A stretch of DNA of 64,000 nucleotides from Weissella confusa (GCA_014332815.1 JACSZT010000006.1:1-64000), one strand, 5' to 3'; counted from the stretch's first letter, positions 53,955 to 62,570 are shown. Translations and numbers: made by a program. The notes: a model not told the origin generated them from the letters alone.

Positions 53955-54758
53955 ATGATTAACTCTAAGATGAATGCTATGGCTAAGGGAATGGGAGCTG
54001 CCGCTTTGGTTGCAGCTGCTGCAATTTTGCCAATGACGAACTCAAACACTGCTGTATCAGCCGATGATAACGCAAAGCCAGCTACGGACGCTACTTCATG
54101 GCGTGCCAAGACGGTTGACGACGTTAAGGAAGCCGTTAAGACGGCTGGTACGACTTACAAGATTCAAGATGGTGATACGATTGACACGATCGCACAAGCA
54201 ACGGGCTTGAAGGTTGATGACATCGTTAAGATGAACAACATCACGAACCCTAACTTGATTATCGTTGGTGAAGAGATTCGCTTGAACGGTTCAGTTGCAC
54301 CTGCACAATCAAATGCTTCAGCTGCATCACAAGCTTCAACTTCAACGGCTGCTTCATCAGCATCAGTTGCTTCTGCAGCGCCTGCACAAACGTCAGTTGC
54401 AAGTGCACCAGTTTCAACTGGTTCATTCGCTGACGCCGTTAACGCTTTGAACGCAATCCGTACGGCTGCTGGTTTGTCACCAGTTTCATACGATGCTTCA
54501 TTGTCAGCAACTGCACAATACCGTGCAGACATGATGGCTGGAAACGTTGACGCAGCACACTTTGCACAATCATACGGTCACGAAGTTGTTGCTATCGGCT
54601 TCGGTGCTGGTTCAGATGCCGTTAACGCTTGGTACGCTGAAACTGGTATGATCGACAACGGTTCACACCCACACACGCGTTGGGTATTGGGTTCATACTC
54701 ACGTGTTGGTTTCGGTTACAACGCTGCCACTGGTACGTTTGTTGCTGAAGCTCAATAA
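53955..54758 (+). CDS. Secreted LysM-CAP (SCP/PR1) domain protein
   Basis: 267 residues from ATG 53955; the longer frame to 53805 would run through the upstream terminator region. Signal peptide about 1-36 (GMGAAALVAAAAILPM, SNTAVSADD). Module TSWRAKTVDDVKEAVKTAG and one LysM (TYKIQDGDTIDTIAQATGLK) as in the preceding gene, then an Ala/Ser-rich linker and a CAP-superfamily domain (ALNAIRTAAGLSPVSYDASL ... HFAQSYGHEVVAIGFG ... WVLGSYSRVGFGY). Function of bacterial CAP proteins is unsettled. It has its own promoter region and terminator. Confidence 0.88.
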   Translation: MINSKMNAMAKGMGAAALVAAAAILPMTNSNTAVSADDNAKPATDATSWRAKTVDDVKEAVKTAGTTYKIQDGDTIDTIAQATGLKVDDIVKMNNITNPNLIIVGEEIRLNGSVAPAQSNASAASQASTSTAASSASVASAAPAQTSVASAPVSTGSFADAVNALNAIRTAAGLSPVSYDASLSATAQYRADMMAGNVDAAHFAQSYGHEVVAIGFGAGSDAVNAWYAETGMIDNGSHPHTRWVLGSYSRVGFGYNAATGTFVAEAQ

Positions 54759-54771
54759 TTGAAGAAAAATC

Positions 54772-54801
54772 AAAGTCTGCCTAAGGTTGGCAGACTTTTT
54801 A
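54772..54801 (+). terminator. Intrinsic terminator
   Basis: AAAGTCTGCC / GGCAGACTTT hairpin followed by T run. Confidence 0.88.
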
Positions 54802-54857
54802 TTTTAGGTTTGATAGAATAGTGCTTGACTGAAAAACGAAATGGGGAATTTAGTAGT

Positions 54858-55244
54858 ATGTTGCAAGCATTGTTTGTCATTGTATTGCTTTGGATTCTTT
54901 GGACGGTTGGTACATTGGTATGGACGCGCGTAACGTTGAAGCGTGCGGCATCACTTTTGAACTCTGAAGAATTTGAAGCACAAAGTCGTGGTCACCAATT
55001 GATCGATTTGCGTGAGCCAGCTAAGTTTAAGGCAAAGCACGTGCTTGGTGCACGTAACATTCAATACGCTATGTTGAATGAGAACCACAGTGCTTTGCGT
55101 CAAGACAAGCCAGTCTTTTTGTATGACGAAAACATGCAAATGGCTGCGCGTATGGCGCGTAAGTTGAAGAAGGCGGGATACAACGATATCTACGTCTTGA
55201 AGAATGGTTTTGGTTCTTACACTGGTAAGACTAAGAGCAACTAA
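54858..55244 (+). CDS. Membrane-anchored rhodanese-like protein lacking the catalytic cysteine
   Basis: 128 residues from ATG 54858 (GGGGA upstream). One N-terminal membrane span (LFVIVLLWILWTVGTLVW), then a rhodanese fold: QLIDLREPAKFKAKHVLGAR, and the active-site loop position reads VFLYDENMQMAARMARKL. In active sulfurtransferases a Cys lies where Asp90 is found, so sulfur transfer is not expected. Inactive members of this kind are common in lactobacilli and may bind rather than react. Monocistronic. Confidence 0.82.
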   Translation: MLQALFVIVLLWILWTVGTLVWTRVTLKRAASLLNSEEFEAQSRGHQLIDLREPAKFKAKHVLGARNIQYAMLNENHSALRQDKPVFLYDENMQMAARMARKLKKAGYNDIYVLKNGFGSYTGKTKSN

Positions 55245-55245
55245 A

Positions 55246-55303
55246 AAATACCCACTTACATGAACTGACGTTTGTACGCCGAACCATGTAAGTGGGTATT
55301 TGT
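55246..55303. terminator. Long hairpin, bidirectional terminator
   Basis: Seventeen-base arms AAATACCCACTTACATG and complement around a 22-base loop, T runs on both sides. Lies between convergent rhodanese-like and DUF3042 genes. Confidence 0.85.
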
Positions 55304-55316
55304 TTTTTATATTCGA

Positions 55317-55499
55317 TTAGAAACGTGCGCCGTGAGAGTGAGCAGCCTTACGAGCGGCCTTGCGCTCTGTCTCCTCAAACTTAGCCTCTTCTTCTTCCAA
55401 AGGCTTAACAGCAACCTTGTGGAACGTGAAGGCTGCAGCGGCAGCAGTTGCTAGCGTACCAGCAACACCAGTCAAAATCCCCAAACCAAACTTCTTCAT
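55317..55499 (-). CDS. DUF3042 family protein
   Basis: 60 residues. It starts MKKFGLGILTGVAGTLATAA, one hydrophobic segment, followed by FHKVAVKPLEEEEAKFEETE and a basic, His-containing end. This is the DUF3042 pattern of lactic acid bacteria. Ribosome binding site GGAGG on the minus strand. Function unknown; a small membrane-associated protein. Monocistronic. Confidence 0.85.
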   Translation of the reverse strand: MKKFGLGILTGVAGTLATAAAAAFTFHKVAVKPLEEEEAKFEETERKAARKAAHSHGARF

Positions 55500-55575
55500 G
55501 ATGTGGTTCCTCCATATATTTGTTAAGATAAGTTTAACATATTTTATATGAGTTTAATAACTGGGGTTCTTTGAA

Positions 55576-56211
55576 ATGCAGATGAACAAACCGTTAATTA
55601 TTGCCCACCGGGGTGATCACACGGCTGGACAACTTGAAAATTCACTACCGGCCTTTGCATCTGCAATACAATTGGGTGCAGATGGTTTAGAGGTTGATGT
55701 GCAGTTGCACGAGGGGCGCTTAATCCTAAAACATAATATTGATGCGCATATGCCACCGGTTGTTGATGATTTTGCATCATTCTTAGCGTTGGTGAAAGAG
55801 ACCAACTACCACGGTTTGTTATTGATTGAGCTGAAGGGTAAACAGGGTGCAGCGCAATTGTACCGTGAATTACAGGCTGCCCAAGTTGATGCGCCAGTGA
55901 TGTTGCAATCATTTCAAGTCAACGCACTTGAAACCTGGCGCCGACTGGATAAGACGATACCATTAGGGTTGTTGCAACATCGACCTAACCGGTTGAGTCG
56001 ACAACTGTTTCAGGCCGGCGTGATTCAAAATAATAATTTGGACTATCGGTATGTACCGTTTATCTTCGCGCGTGCCCGGGAAGTGATGACTTATTGGTGG
56101 ACCCCAACGAAAGCTTGGGTATTAAAAATGATGTTCATGGCGCGCGTTGCCGGTGTGATTACAGATGATGTGCGTTTGGCCCAACAAATTAGAGATAGAG
56201 ATGGAAAATAG
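55576..56211 (+). CDS. Glycerophosphodiester phosphodiesterase
   Basis: 211 residues. GDPD motifs: IIAHRGDHTAGQLENSLPAF at the start (HRG, E-N), GADGLEVDVQLHEGRLILKH (metal-binding E-x-D and His), and LLLIELKGKQGA. It hydrolyses glycerophosphodiesters to glycerol-3-phosphate and an alcohol; with no signal peptide it is cytoplasmic. Ends just before miaA. Start ATG 55576 or 55582 equally possible. Confidence 0.88.
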   Translation: MQMNKPLIIAHRGDHTAGQLENSLPAFASAIQLGADGLEVDVQLHEGRLILKHNIDAHMPPVVDDFASFLALVKETNYHGLLLIELKGKQGAAQLYRELQAAQVDAPVMLQSFQVNALETWRRLDKTIPLGLLQHRPNRLSRQLFQAGVIQNNNLDYRYVPFIFARAREVMTYWWTPTKAWVLKMMFMARVAGVITDDVRLAQQIRDRDGK

Positions 56212-56212
56212 T

Positions 56213-57136
56213 ATGGATAAGTTAATTGTGATTGTCGGTCCAACCGCGGTTGGGAAAACCGCTTTATCACTAGAACTAGCGAAGAAATTTAACGGCGAAA
56301 TTGTATCGGGAGATTCGATGCAAATTTATCGGCAACTAAATATCGGGACAGCGAAGGCTACCCCTGAGGAGCAGGCGGTTGCACCGCACCATATGATTGA
56401 TATTGCTGACCCCGCAGAACACTATTCAGCCGCACGATTTGTGCGCGAGGCACAGGCAGCAATTGCAGATATTGCATCACGCGGGAAACTGCCAATTTTG
56501 GTTGGTGGAACCGGGTTTTATGTTCAAGCTTTGTTGGGCGACCGTCCGTTAGCTGATGTGGATGATATTACGGACGAGGCATTTGTTGAGAAGTGGACGA
56601 CGATTGCCCATGAACAAGGCGAATCGGTGGTTCGTGATGCCTTGCGCGAACTGGATCCAGTCAGTGAGGCGCGTATCCTCCCAGGACAAATTCGCCGTTT
56701 GGTCAGAGCGCTATTAGTTAGTGACCACACTGGCAAGCCGTTTTCTGAGCAACAACCGGAACCAAAGCGTTTGTATGACGCCTACATCATCGGTTTAACA
56801 ACCGATCGACCAGTTTTGTATGAACGTATTAATACGCGTGTTGATGCGATGATTGCGAACGGCTTGCTGGAAGAAGCTCAGATTGCAGCGACATTACCAG
56901 AAGACAGTACGGCGAAAAAAGCGATTGGCTATAAGGAATTGTTTGGTTACTTAGAGGGCGTTGAAACCCTTGAACAAGCGAGCGAGAATTTGAAGCAGGC
57001 TTCACGTCGTTATGCAAAGCGTCAAATGACCTGGTTCAATAATCAGTTCACGGACATTCATTGGTATGATTTGGTGCAAAATGCTGCGGAACTAAACACG
57101 ATCGAAGCGGCTGTCCAAAACTTCGTGTCAGAATAG
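56213..57136 (+). CDS. miaA: tRNA dimethylallyltransferase
   Basis: 307 residues from ATG 56213, just after the GDPD stop; ATG 56201 is an alternative four codons earlier. It adds a dimethylallyl group to A37 of tRNAs reading UNN codons. P-loop IVGPTAVGKTALSLELAKK, then EIVSGDSMQIYRQLNIGTAK, LVGGTGFYVQALL and the C-terminal RYAKRQMTWFNNQ. The GlnR operator of the next operon overlaps its last codons. Confidence 0.95.
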   Translation: MDKLIVIVGPTAVGKTALSLELAKKFNGEIVSGDSMQIYRQLNIGTAKATPEEQAVAPHHMIDIADPAEHYSAARFVREAQAAIADIASRGKLPILVGGTGFYVQALLGDRPLADVDDITDEAFVEKWTTIAHEQGESVVRDALRELDPVSEARILPGQIRRLVRALLVSDHTGKPFSEQQPEPKRLYDAYIIGLTTDRPVLYERINTRVDAMIANGLLEEAQIAATLPEDSTAKKAIGYKELFGYLEGVETLEQASENLKQASRRYAKRQMTWFNNQFTDIHWYDLVQNAAELNTIEAAVQNFVSE

Positions 57137-57165
57137 CTGACATGAACAGAATAATCTTCTAAAAT
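57126..57165 (+). promoter_or_regulatory. GlnR operator and promoter of glnRA
   Basis: TGTCA-GAATAGC-TGACA (57126-57142) fits the GlnR box TGTNA-N7-TNACA exactly. The -35 CTGACA (57137-57142) overlaps it, followed after 17 bases by -10 TAAAAT (57160-57165). GlnR binding would block the promoter: classic autoregulation. It overlaps the miaA stop codon. Confidence 0.85.
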
Positions 57166-57200
57166 AGGTGGTAATATGCTACTCATAGGGGGTCGGACGT

Positions 57201-57554
57201 ATGGTAAGACGAGAGTTACGCCGCGATTTGGCAGTATTGCCAATGAGTGTAGTGCGCGAATTGACGGGCTTATCAGATCGTCAGATTCGGTACTATGATC
57301 AGCAGGGACTCATTGAGCCACATAGAGGGGCCGGTAAGCAGCGCCGTTTTTCGTTAGATGACGTCGATCGCTTATTGGAAATAGCAGATTATCTAGATGC
57401 CGGTTATTCGATTTCTGAAATTCACGAGGTTGATGCTAAAAAGCAACGTCGTGAAGCAGAAAAAGTTAATCCGGATGAAATTAATATGCGTCACATGTTG
57501 GCTGATGAGTTGCTTAAGATTGGTCGTTTTAATAACGGTCAACGGAAGTTTTAG
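57201..57554 (+). CDS. glnR: Nitrogen regulator GlnR (MerR family)
   Basis: 117 residues, with GGGGG upstream of the start. MerR-type winged helix: LPMSVVRELTGLSDRQIRYYDQQGLIEPHRGAGKQRRFS, followed by a dimerisation helix and a C-terminal tail that in Bacillus binds feedback-inhibited glutamine synthetase. It represses nitrogen-assimilation genes under glutamine excess. It lies 36 bases before glnA and has its own box upstream. Confidence 0.95.
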   Translation: MVRRELRRDLAVLPMSVVRELTGLSDRQIRYYDQQGLIEPHRGAGKQRRFSLDDVDRLLEIADYLDAGYSISEIHEVDAKKQRREAEKVNPDEINMRHMLADELLKIGRFNNGQRKF

Positions 57555-57590
57555 ATGATGTGTTTTGGGATAAAGTAAAAGGAGATTACA

Positions 57591-58937
57591 ATGGTTCGCA
57601 AGGCTTACACCAAGGATGATATTCGCACAATGATTGCTGAGGAAAACGTGGAATTCCTACGTTTGCAGTTCTCAGATGTTTTCGGCACAATTAAGAACGT
57701 CGAAGTACCTGTTTCACAACTTGAAAAGGTATTGGACAACAATTTGATGTTTGACGGTTCTTCAATCGAAGGATTTGTTCGTATTGAAGAATCAGATATG
57801 TACTTGTACCCTGATCTATCAACGTTCATGATTTTCCCATGGGCGACTGATTCACACGGTGGTAAGGTTGCACGTTTGATTGCAGATATTTACACGGCCG
57901 ACCGCGAGCCATTTGCTGGGGATCCTCGTAACAACTTGAAGCGTGTTTTGAAGCAAATGGAAGACGCTGGTTTCAAGAACTTTAACATTGGAACTGAGCC
58001 AGAATTCTTCTTGTTCAAGCTTGATGAGCACGGTAACCCAACGATGAACCTAAACGACAAGGGTGGCTACTTTGATTTGGCCCCACTTGATTTGGGTGAA
58101 AACACACGTCGTGAAATTGTCTTGGAAATGGAAAAGATGGGCTTTGAAGTGGAAGCGGCCCACCACGAAGTTGCGCCTGGGCAACACGAAGTTGACTTTA
58201 AGTACGCTGATGCATTGGATGCAGCCGACAACATTCAAACGTTTAAGTTGATTGTTAAGACGATTGCACGTAAGCACGGTTTGTACGCAACGTTTATGCC
58301 AAAGCCAATTTCTGGTATCAACGGTAACGGTATGCACACGAACATGTCATTGTTCAATGAAGATGGTAACGTCTTCTACGATGAAGCTGGTGACTTGCAA
58401 TTGTCAAAGACGGCCTACAACTTCTTGGGTGGTGTCTTGGCGCACGCAGCTAACTTCACAGCTATCACGAACCCAACGGTTAACTCTTACAAGCGTTTGA
58501 CGCCTGGATTCGAAGCACCAGTTTATGTGGCTTGGTCTGGTTCAAACCGTTCACCAATGGTTCGTGTCCCAGCTTCACGTGGTAACTCAACGCGTTTGGA
58601 ATTGCGTTCAGTTGACCCAACTGCTAACCCATACTTGGCCTTCGCTGTTATCTTGGCAGCTGGTTTGGATGGTGTTGCCGGCGAAATGGAGCCAAACCAC
58701 GCGGTTGATCGTAACATCTACTTGATGGATGAAGCTGAGCGTAAGAAGGCTGGTATCACTGATTTGCCTGATACGTTGTTGGCAGCCGTTAACGACTTGG
58801 ATACGGATTCAGTTATCAAGGAAGCCCTTGGGTCACACATGGCACGCACGTTTGTGGATGCTAAGCGTTTGGAATACCAAGCATATCGCCAAGAAGTTTC
58901 ACAATGGGAATTGGAAACTTATTTGGAGCAATACTAA
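57591..58937 (+). CDS. glnA: Glutamine synthetase, type I
   Basis: 448 residues. It makes glutamine from glutamate, ammonia and ATP and, when feedback-inhibited, activates GlnR. Motifs: [20 protein letters not shown] (start of GSI-alpha), [42 protein letters not shown] and catalytic-loop [17 protein letters not shown]. It lacks the adenylylation-site Tyr segment of Gram-negative GSI, as expected of the GSI-alpha form. Ends in a terminator. Confidence 0.97.
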   Translation: MVRKAYTKDDIRTMIAEENVEFLRLQFSDVFGTIKNVEVPVSQLEKVLDNNLMFDGSSIEGFVRIEESDMYLYPDLSTFMIFPWATDSHGGKVARLIADIYTADREPFAGDPRNNLKRVLKQMEDAGFKNFNIGTEPEFFLFKLDEHGNPTMNLNDKGGYFDLAPLDLGENTRREIVLEMEKMGFEVEAAHHEVAPGQHEVDFKYADALDAADNIQTFKLIVKTIARKHGLYATFMPKPISGINGNGMHTNMSLFNEDGNVFYDEAGDLQLSKTAYNFLGGVLAHAANFTAITNPTVNSYKRLTPGFEAPVYVAWSGSNRSPMVRVPASRGNSTRLELRSVDPTANPYLAFAVILAAGLDGVAGEMEPNHAVDRNIYLMDEAERKKAGITDLPDTLLAAVNDLDTDSVIKEALGSHMARTFVDAKRLEYQAYRQEVSQWELETYLEQY

Positions 58938-58962
58938 AATTTCGTAAAAACTTCTTAAAAAC

Positions 58963-58995
58963 AACGTCGTCCAGTCCATGGTCGGCGTTTTTCTT
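58963..58995 (+). terminator. Intrinsic terminator of glnRA
   Basis: AACGTCGTCCA / TGGTCGGCGTT hairpin with two non-Watson-Crick positions and a T run. Confidence 0.75.
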
Positions 58996-59079
58996 TAAGT
59001 TTAGGTTGTATGATATATATATTAGGTAGATATAATAAGTTGAGAAGTAAGATTGCAACCACAAACAGGAGGGGTTGAG

Positions 59080-59952
59080 ATGGAGAACACGCCATACTTG
59101 ACGACGGACTTACCGTCAAATCAATCCGTATTAAATGGAAAATTACAAGCAAAACTAAACTACATTGGTGATATTCAAACTGCCGTGGCAGAAGGAAATG
59201 ATCGCCGTGTTTATGAATTACTAGATAGCCAAAAGTACAACATGCAAATTCGCCAGGCACCACAAGCCGAGTCAAACCGCGTGTTGTCAGTTTTGGTTGA
59301 TGATATGCAAGATGAGTTGAGCCACCACTTGGGACAAAAGCTTATTGCTTACCTATCAGAAAAGTTCCCGTTCTTCTACTATGAGGAGTCACAACTTGGT
59401 GTCTTCCAATTGTTCTTTGGAAACTGGTGGGACCGTCGTCACTTCGGTATCTTGGACCCATTGTCAGTTAAGTTCATTTTTAATGATGAAGAATACGAAA
59501 AGTTGGCTCGTGCGGTTGAACTAGCTGAGTCAGGTCAACGTTTCAACGCCCAAGTCATTGAAGATACAACGCGTGCCAATGAAGCCTTGCAAAAGGTTGT
59601 AAACGACCAAAATGCACGTGATGCTGAGCGTACGCAATTGATGGCGCAATTGGCTGCCACGGAAGAGCGTAGCGGTTTGTTCAACAAGAGTGCCCAAGCA
59701 GAGCAACGCGAAGTTTTGCGTGCGCGTTTGGCCCAATTGGATGCGGCTGATGCTAAGGCGGCAACGGTTCCTGATTTGATTGCTGAGAACAACGCCCAAA
59801 TCTTGAACTACTCAAAGGAAGATACGATTTTGATTTATGAGCAACGTGCAATTAACGATGCATTTGGCTCATTTGCTGATTTCCAAAACGCGGTCGGCTC
59901 ATTGTATGTGGACTATGTCTCATCATTGGTAGCCGAACAGGGAGGTGAGTAA
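59080..59952 (+). CDS. Conserved host protein of unknown function (operon gene 1)
   Basis: 290 residues from ATG 59080 (CAGGAGGGG upstream). Globular N-terminal half (residues 1-150, with FFYYEESQLGVFQLFFGNWW near 105), then a long coiled coil (about 155-235) and a helical end. No signal peptide or membrane span. Core codon use, so a resident gene. Two bases separate it from the next gene, and the three genes up to 61519 form a unit. I recognise no family. A complex-forming role is plausible. Confidence 0.75.
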   Translation: MENTPYLTTDLPSNQSVLNGKLQAKLNYIGDIQTAVAEGNDRRVYELLDSQKYNMQIRQAPQAESNRVLSVLVDDMQDELSHHLGQKLIAYLSEKFPFFYYEESQLGVFQLFFGNWWDRRHFGILDPLSVKFIFNDEEYEKLARAVELAESGQRFNAQVIEDTTRANEALQKVVNDQNARDAERTQLMAQLAATEERSGLFNKSAQAEQREVLRARLAQLDAADAKAATVPDLIAENNAQILNYSKEDTILIYEQRAINDAFGSFADFQNAVGSLYVDYVSSLVAEQGGE

Positions 59953-59954
59953 GC

Positions 59955-60992
59955 ATGACAGAACACCTACGTGAACGCGTTGTTTCATACGTTGATTTGT
60001 TGAGCGATGATATTGGTCAAATTCAACAAACCTTAGCGCAAGTTCGTGAGCTTGCTGAAACAAACGATCCAAAGAAGGTCCACATGTTGGCGCAACGCCT
60101 AACAAATGCGCACCTTAATACAGAATGGGTGACAGTGCCACGTCAATATGCGAAGGCAGACTGGTACCTGATGGCGATGGATCGTTTCCTTTCATTTGCG
60201 GGGATGCCAGCCTATGATATTTTAACGCCAGCTGAGCGTGAAGAGTTGACGTTGGTGATGACTGATTTGGATGTGCCAGCAACCTTTGAATTCGTTGTGA
60301 ACGACGATAACAACGGTGGTGCTTACTTTGTTGAGTTGGGTACTGAGGCGCGTCTATTTTACTGGTCACTTGAGCGTAAGCAAATTTTGTTTAATGCTGA
60401 AGCTATCACTGATTTGATGGTTGAAAACTTCCGTAAGAAGACAACGGCAGCACGCATTCGTACGTTGGCTACGTTGTTGACGGAGTTCGGTCGTTACATG
60501 GAGCGCGAGTTCGGTTATCAAGTGGACTACAACATTCTTGAAACGCGCGATGATTTCTTGTATCCATTGGTACAAACTGAAATGCCAGCGGGGATGTTGG
60601 ATCGTTTGTTTGTTCTGTCAGCTGATTCAGACTACTTCTTGCAAAGCATTCCAAATGGTGCCGGCTTGATGTTGGAGAATGGCGTTGAAGTCCGTATCTT
60701 CTACGTTAACGATGCAACGGCAATCGGTGCCCAACGTTGGCACTTCCAAGTCATTGATGGTCGTGATGCCATTTCATGGTTAGATGTCTTGTTGGATTAT
60801 GACTTCATCGGGGCATGGTATTTGACGGAACGTCGTTACTTGGCAATTGAGAGTGATGAGCTTGTCTTTGGGTTGCAACGTGAAGGTCTGATTTCATATG
60901 GTACACCAGTTGAAACGGAGCCTGAGGCCGCAACTTCTGCAGCACCACAAGTTGAAGTGTTGCAACCACAAGCGTCAGACGAGGCGGAATAA
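59955..60992 (+). CDS. Conserved host protein of unknown function (operon gene 2)
   Basis: 345 residues; GGGAGGTGAG of the preceding gene's end serves as ribosome binding site. Mixed alpha-beta protein with no signal peptide or membrane segment. Features visible: VEFV-type strands (ATFEFVVNDDNNGGAYFVEL), several aromatic Tyr/Trp positions, acidic surface, and an Ala/Pro/Glu-rich tail (about 315-345). No catalytic motif recognised. Its stop overlaps the start of gene 3 by one base (TAATG), indicating tight coupling. Confidence 0.75.
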   Translation: MTEHLRERVVSYVDLLSDDIGQIQQTLAQVRELAETNDPKKVHMLAQRLTNAHLNTEWVTVPRQYAKADWYLMAMDRFLSFAGMPAYDILTPAEREELTLVMTDLDVPATFEFVVNDDNNGGAYFVELGTEARLFYWSLERKQILFNAEAITDLMVENFRKKTTAARIRTLATLLTEFGRYMEREFGYQVDYNILETRDDFLYPLVQTEMPAGMLDRLFVLSADSDYFLQSIPNGAGLMLENGVEVRIFYVNDATAIGAQRWHFQVIDGRDAISWLDVLLDYDFIGAWYLTERRYLAIESDELVFGLQREGLISYGTPVETEPEAATSAAPQVEVLQPQASDEAE

Positions 60993-61519
60993 TGACGATG
61001 GATATTGCAGGTTACTTGCGTGAAGCACGTGAGTCATATCGCGCAGTTGTGGCTGATTGGGAAAACCCAATCGGGCCTAAGGATGTCTTGTTGAATGATT
61101 ATTTGAATCTAGACGTGTCATTGAGTGCCTTGATGTTACGCGTTGAAGCAATCAACAATGATGTGCCACACAATGCAGTGATGACAAGCAATGCTGAAGT
61201 GAAGGCGTTGTATGCGACTGCCTTCGCCCAATTCTTGTTGATCAGTTTGAAGCAGCAATGGACGCACTTGATGGTGCTTGAGGATGAGGACTTGGCTAAG
61301 TTTTCACGCTTCCCACAAATGCGTTTGGCCCACCAATTTATTGGTATTAAGACGATGTTGCTAAATTCTTATCACCAAAAGCGCCAAGCTGATTTTTCAC
61401 ATGCCTGGCGGTCATTTTTGAAACTCGGCCTAGTCGAACTTAAATTGACACAGGATGATATTGATCAAGAAGTTCGTGCGGTTTTGGACGCTTCTGACCT
61501 TGATTCACCAGCGTTTTAA
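60992..61519 (+). CDS. Conserved host protein of unknown function (operon gene 3)
   Basis: 175 residues, all-helical by appearance (ALMLRVEAINNDVPHNAVMT, LYATAFAQFLLISLKQQWTH). No known motif. Last gene of the operon; a terminator and tRNA-Arg follow at once. Together the three genes look like subunits of one cytoplasmic assembly, but sequence gives no reaction. Confidence 0.75.
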   Translation: MTMDIAGYLREARESYRAVVADWENPIGPKDVLLNDYLNLDVSLSALMLRVEAINNDVPHNAVMTSNAEVKALYATAFAQFLLISLKQQWTHLMVLEDEDLAKFSRFPQMRLAHQFIGIKTMLLNSYHQKRQADFSHAWRSFLKLGLVELKLTQDDIDQEVRAVLDASDLDSPAF

Positions 61520-61528
61520 ACGTACAAT

Positions 61529-61565
61529 AGATGAGTTGGTAAGTTATGCCAACTCATCTTTTTTT
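61529..61565 (+). terminator. Intrinsic terminator
   Basis: Perfect 11-base arms AGATGAGTTGG / CCAACTCATCT with a nine-base loop and T run, touching the 5' end of the tRNA gene. Confidence 0.9.
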
Positions 61566-61639
61566 GCAGCTGTAGCACAACTGGATAGTGCACTCGGTTT
61601 CTACCCGAGCGGTTGTGGGTTCGAGTCCCACCAGCTGCA
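61566..61639 (+). tRNA. tRNA-Arg (anticodon UCU)
   Basis: Full cloverleaf: acceptor GCAGCTG / CAGCTGC with discriminator A at 61639, D arm GCAC...GTGC, anticodon stem CTCGG / CCGAG with loop TTTCTAC (anticodon TCT), T arm GTGGG-TTCGAGT-CCCAC. CCA is not encoded. It reads AGA and AGG. A terminator-like hairpin follows at 61655. Confidence 0.95.
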
Positions 61640-61654
61640 TGAAAAACTTAGAAG

Positions 61655-61681
61655 TCCTCCACGATTTGTGGGGGATTTTAT
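61655..61681 (+). terminator. Intrinsic terminator of tRNA-Arg
   Basis: TCCTCCAC / GTGGGGGA (one G-T pair), five-base loop, TTTTA. Confidence 0.7.
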
Positions 61682-61830
61682 TGTATTTAGTTAGAACTTG
61701 TTTTATAATTATCTACGTTGTGTTTGTGGAATCCACAAACTGCAACCACTCGTGGTCTGTATTAAGTAGTTCCTTGGAACTCGCGGACTCGGTGAGTCTA
61801 AGTTTTTTTAGAAAAATATTTTATGGAGGT
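61681..61830 (+). promoter_or_regulatory. Promoter and L21 leader of rplU-rpmA
   Basis: Promoter TTGTAT (61681-61686), 17-base spacer, TATAAT (61704-61709). The leader has hairpins TTTGTGGA-ATC-CACAAA-like near 61728-61740, TAGTTCC...GGAACT, and GGACTC-GGT-GAGTCT followed by TTTTTTT (about 61787-61810), which looks like an attenuator. Position and form fit the Firmicute L21 leader, by which ribosomal protein L21 represses its own operon. Confidence 0.7.
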
Positions 61831-61840
61831 CTGCAAACTC

Positions 61841-62143
61841 ATGGCAGCATATGCAATCATTGAGAACGGCGGAAAGCAATACAAGGTTTCTGCCGGTGAC
61901 GTAATCTACGTCGAAAAGATGGACGCCGCTGAAGGAGACAAGGTCGTATTCGACAAGGTTGTCTTCGCTGACGGCAAGATCGGTGCACCTTACGTTGAAG
62001 GTGTTACTGTATCAGGTACTGTTGAGAAGCAAGGTAAGGAAAAGAAGGTTGTTACTTTCAAGTACAAGCCAAAGAAGCACTCACACAAGAAGCAAGGTCA
62101 CCGTCAACCATACACTAAGGTTGTCATCGACTCTATTGCCTAA
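61841..62143 (+). CDS. rplU: 50S ribosomal protein L21
   Basis: 100 residues from ATG 61841, with GGAGGT ten bases upstream; the ATG at 61823 overlaps that site. L21 signature: [20 protein letters not shown] and C-terminal [20 protein letters not shown]. It binds 23S rRNA near L20. Unusually, only 27 bases separate it from rpmA; the small Prp protease gene that normally lies between them in Firmicutes is missing. Confidence 0.97.
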   Translation: MAAYAIIENGGKQYKVSAGDVIYVEKMDAAEGDKVVFDKVVFADGKIGAPYVEGVTVSGTVEKQGKEKKVVTFKYKPKKHSHKKQGHRQPYTKVVIDSIA

Positions 62144-62170
62144 GACATCGGAAAGAAGAGGATTTAAATC

Positions 62171-62482
62171 ATGCAATTGAATTTGAACAACTTGACGATG
62201 CTTGCCCACCACAAGGGAGGCGGATCTTCTGCCAACGGTCGTGACTCAGCAGGTCGTCGTCTAGGAACGAAGCGTGCTGATGGTCAAGACATCAAGGCTG
62301 GATCAATCATTTACCGTCAACGCGGTACGCACATCTACCCAGGTGTAAACGTTGGTCGTGGAAACGATGACACGTTGTACGCTTTGACTGATGGTGTCGT
62401 AAAGTTCGGTCGTTTGGGCCGTGACCGTCGCCAAGTATCAGTTGTTACTCGCGAAGAGTACAAGCAAATCATCGCTAAGTAA
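62171..62482 (+). CDS. rpmA: 50S ribosomal protein L27
   Basis: 103 residues from ATG 62171 with AAGAGGA upstream. The body is typical ([38 protein letters not shown]). Most Firmicute L27 proteins carry an N-terminal extension ending in LQFFA or LQLFA that Prp removes; here it reads [18 protein letters not shown], which lacks that motif. An internal ATG (codon 10) would give MLAHHKGGG, like the short E. coli form, but has no own ribosome binding site. Confidence 0.95.
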   Translation: MQLNLNNLTMLAHHKGGGSSANGRDSAGRRLGTKRADGQDIKAGSIIYRQRGTHIYPGVNVGRGNDDTLYALTDGVVKFGRLGRDRRQVSVVTREEYKQIIAK

Positions 62483-62525
62483 TTTATTACTTAACTAAGA
62501 TTTGAAATCAGTTTAATAGACTGTT

Positions 62526-62570
62526 AAAAGACAGCATTACGATTTAGGTCGTGATGCTGTCTTTTTTTGT
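62526..62570 (+). terminator. Intrinsic terminator of rplU-rpmA
   Basis: AAAAGACAGCATTACGA / TCGTGATGCTGTCTTTT with a six-base loop and T run. Confidence 0.88.
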
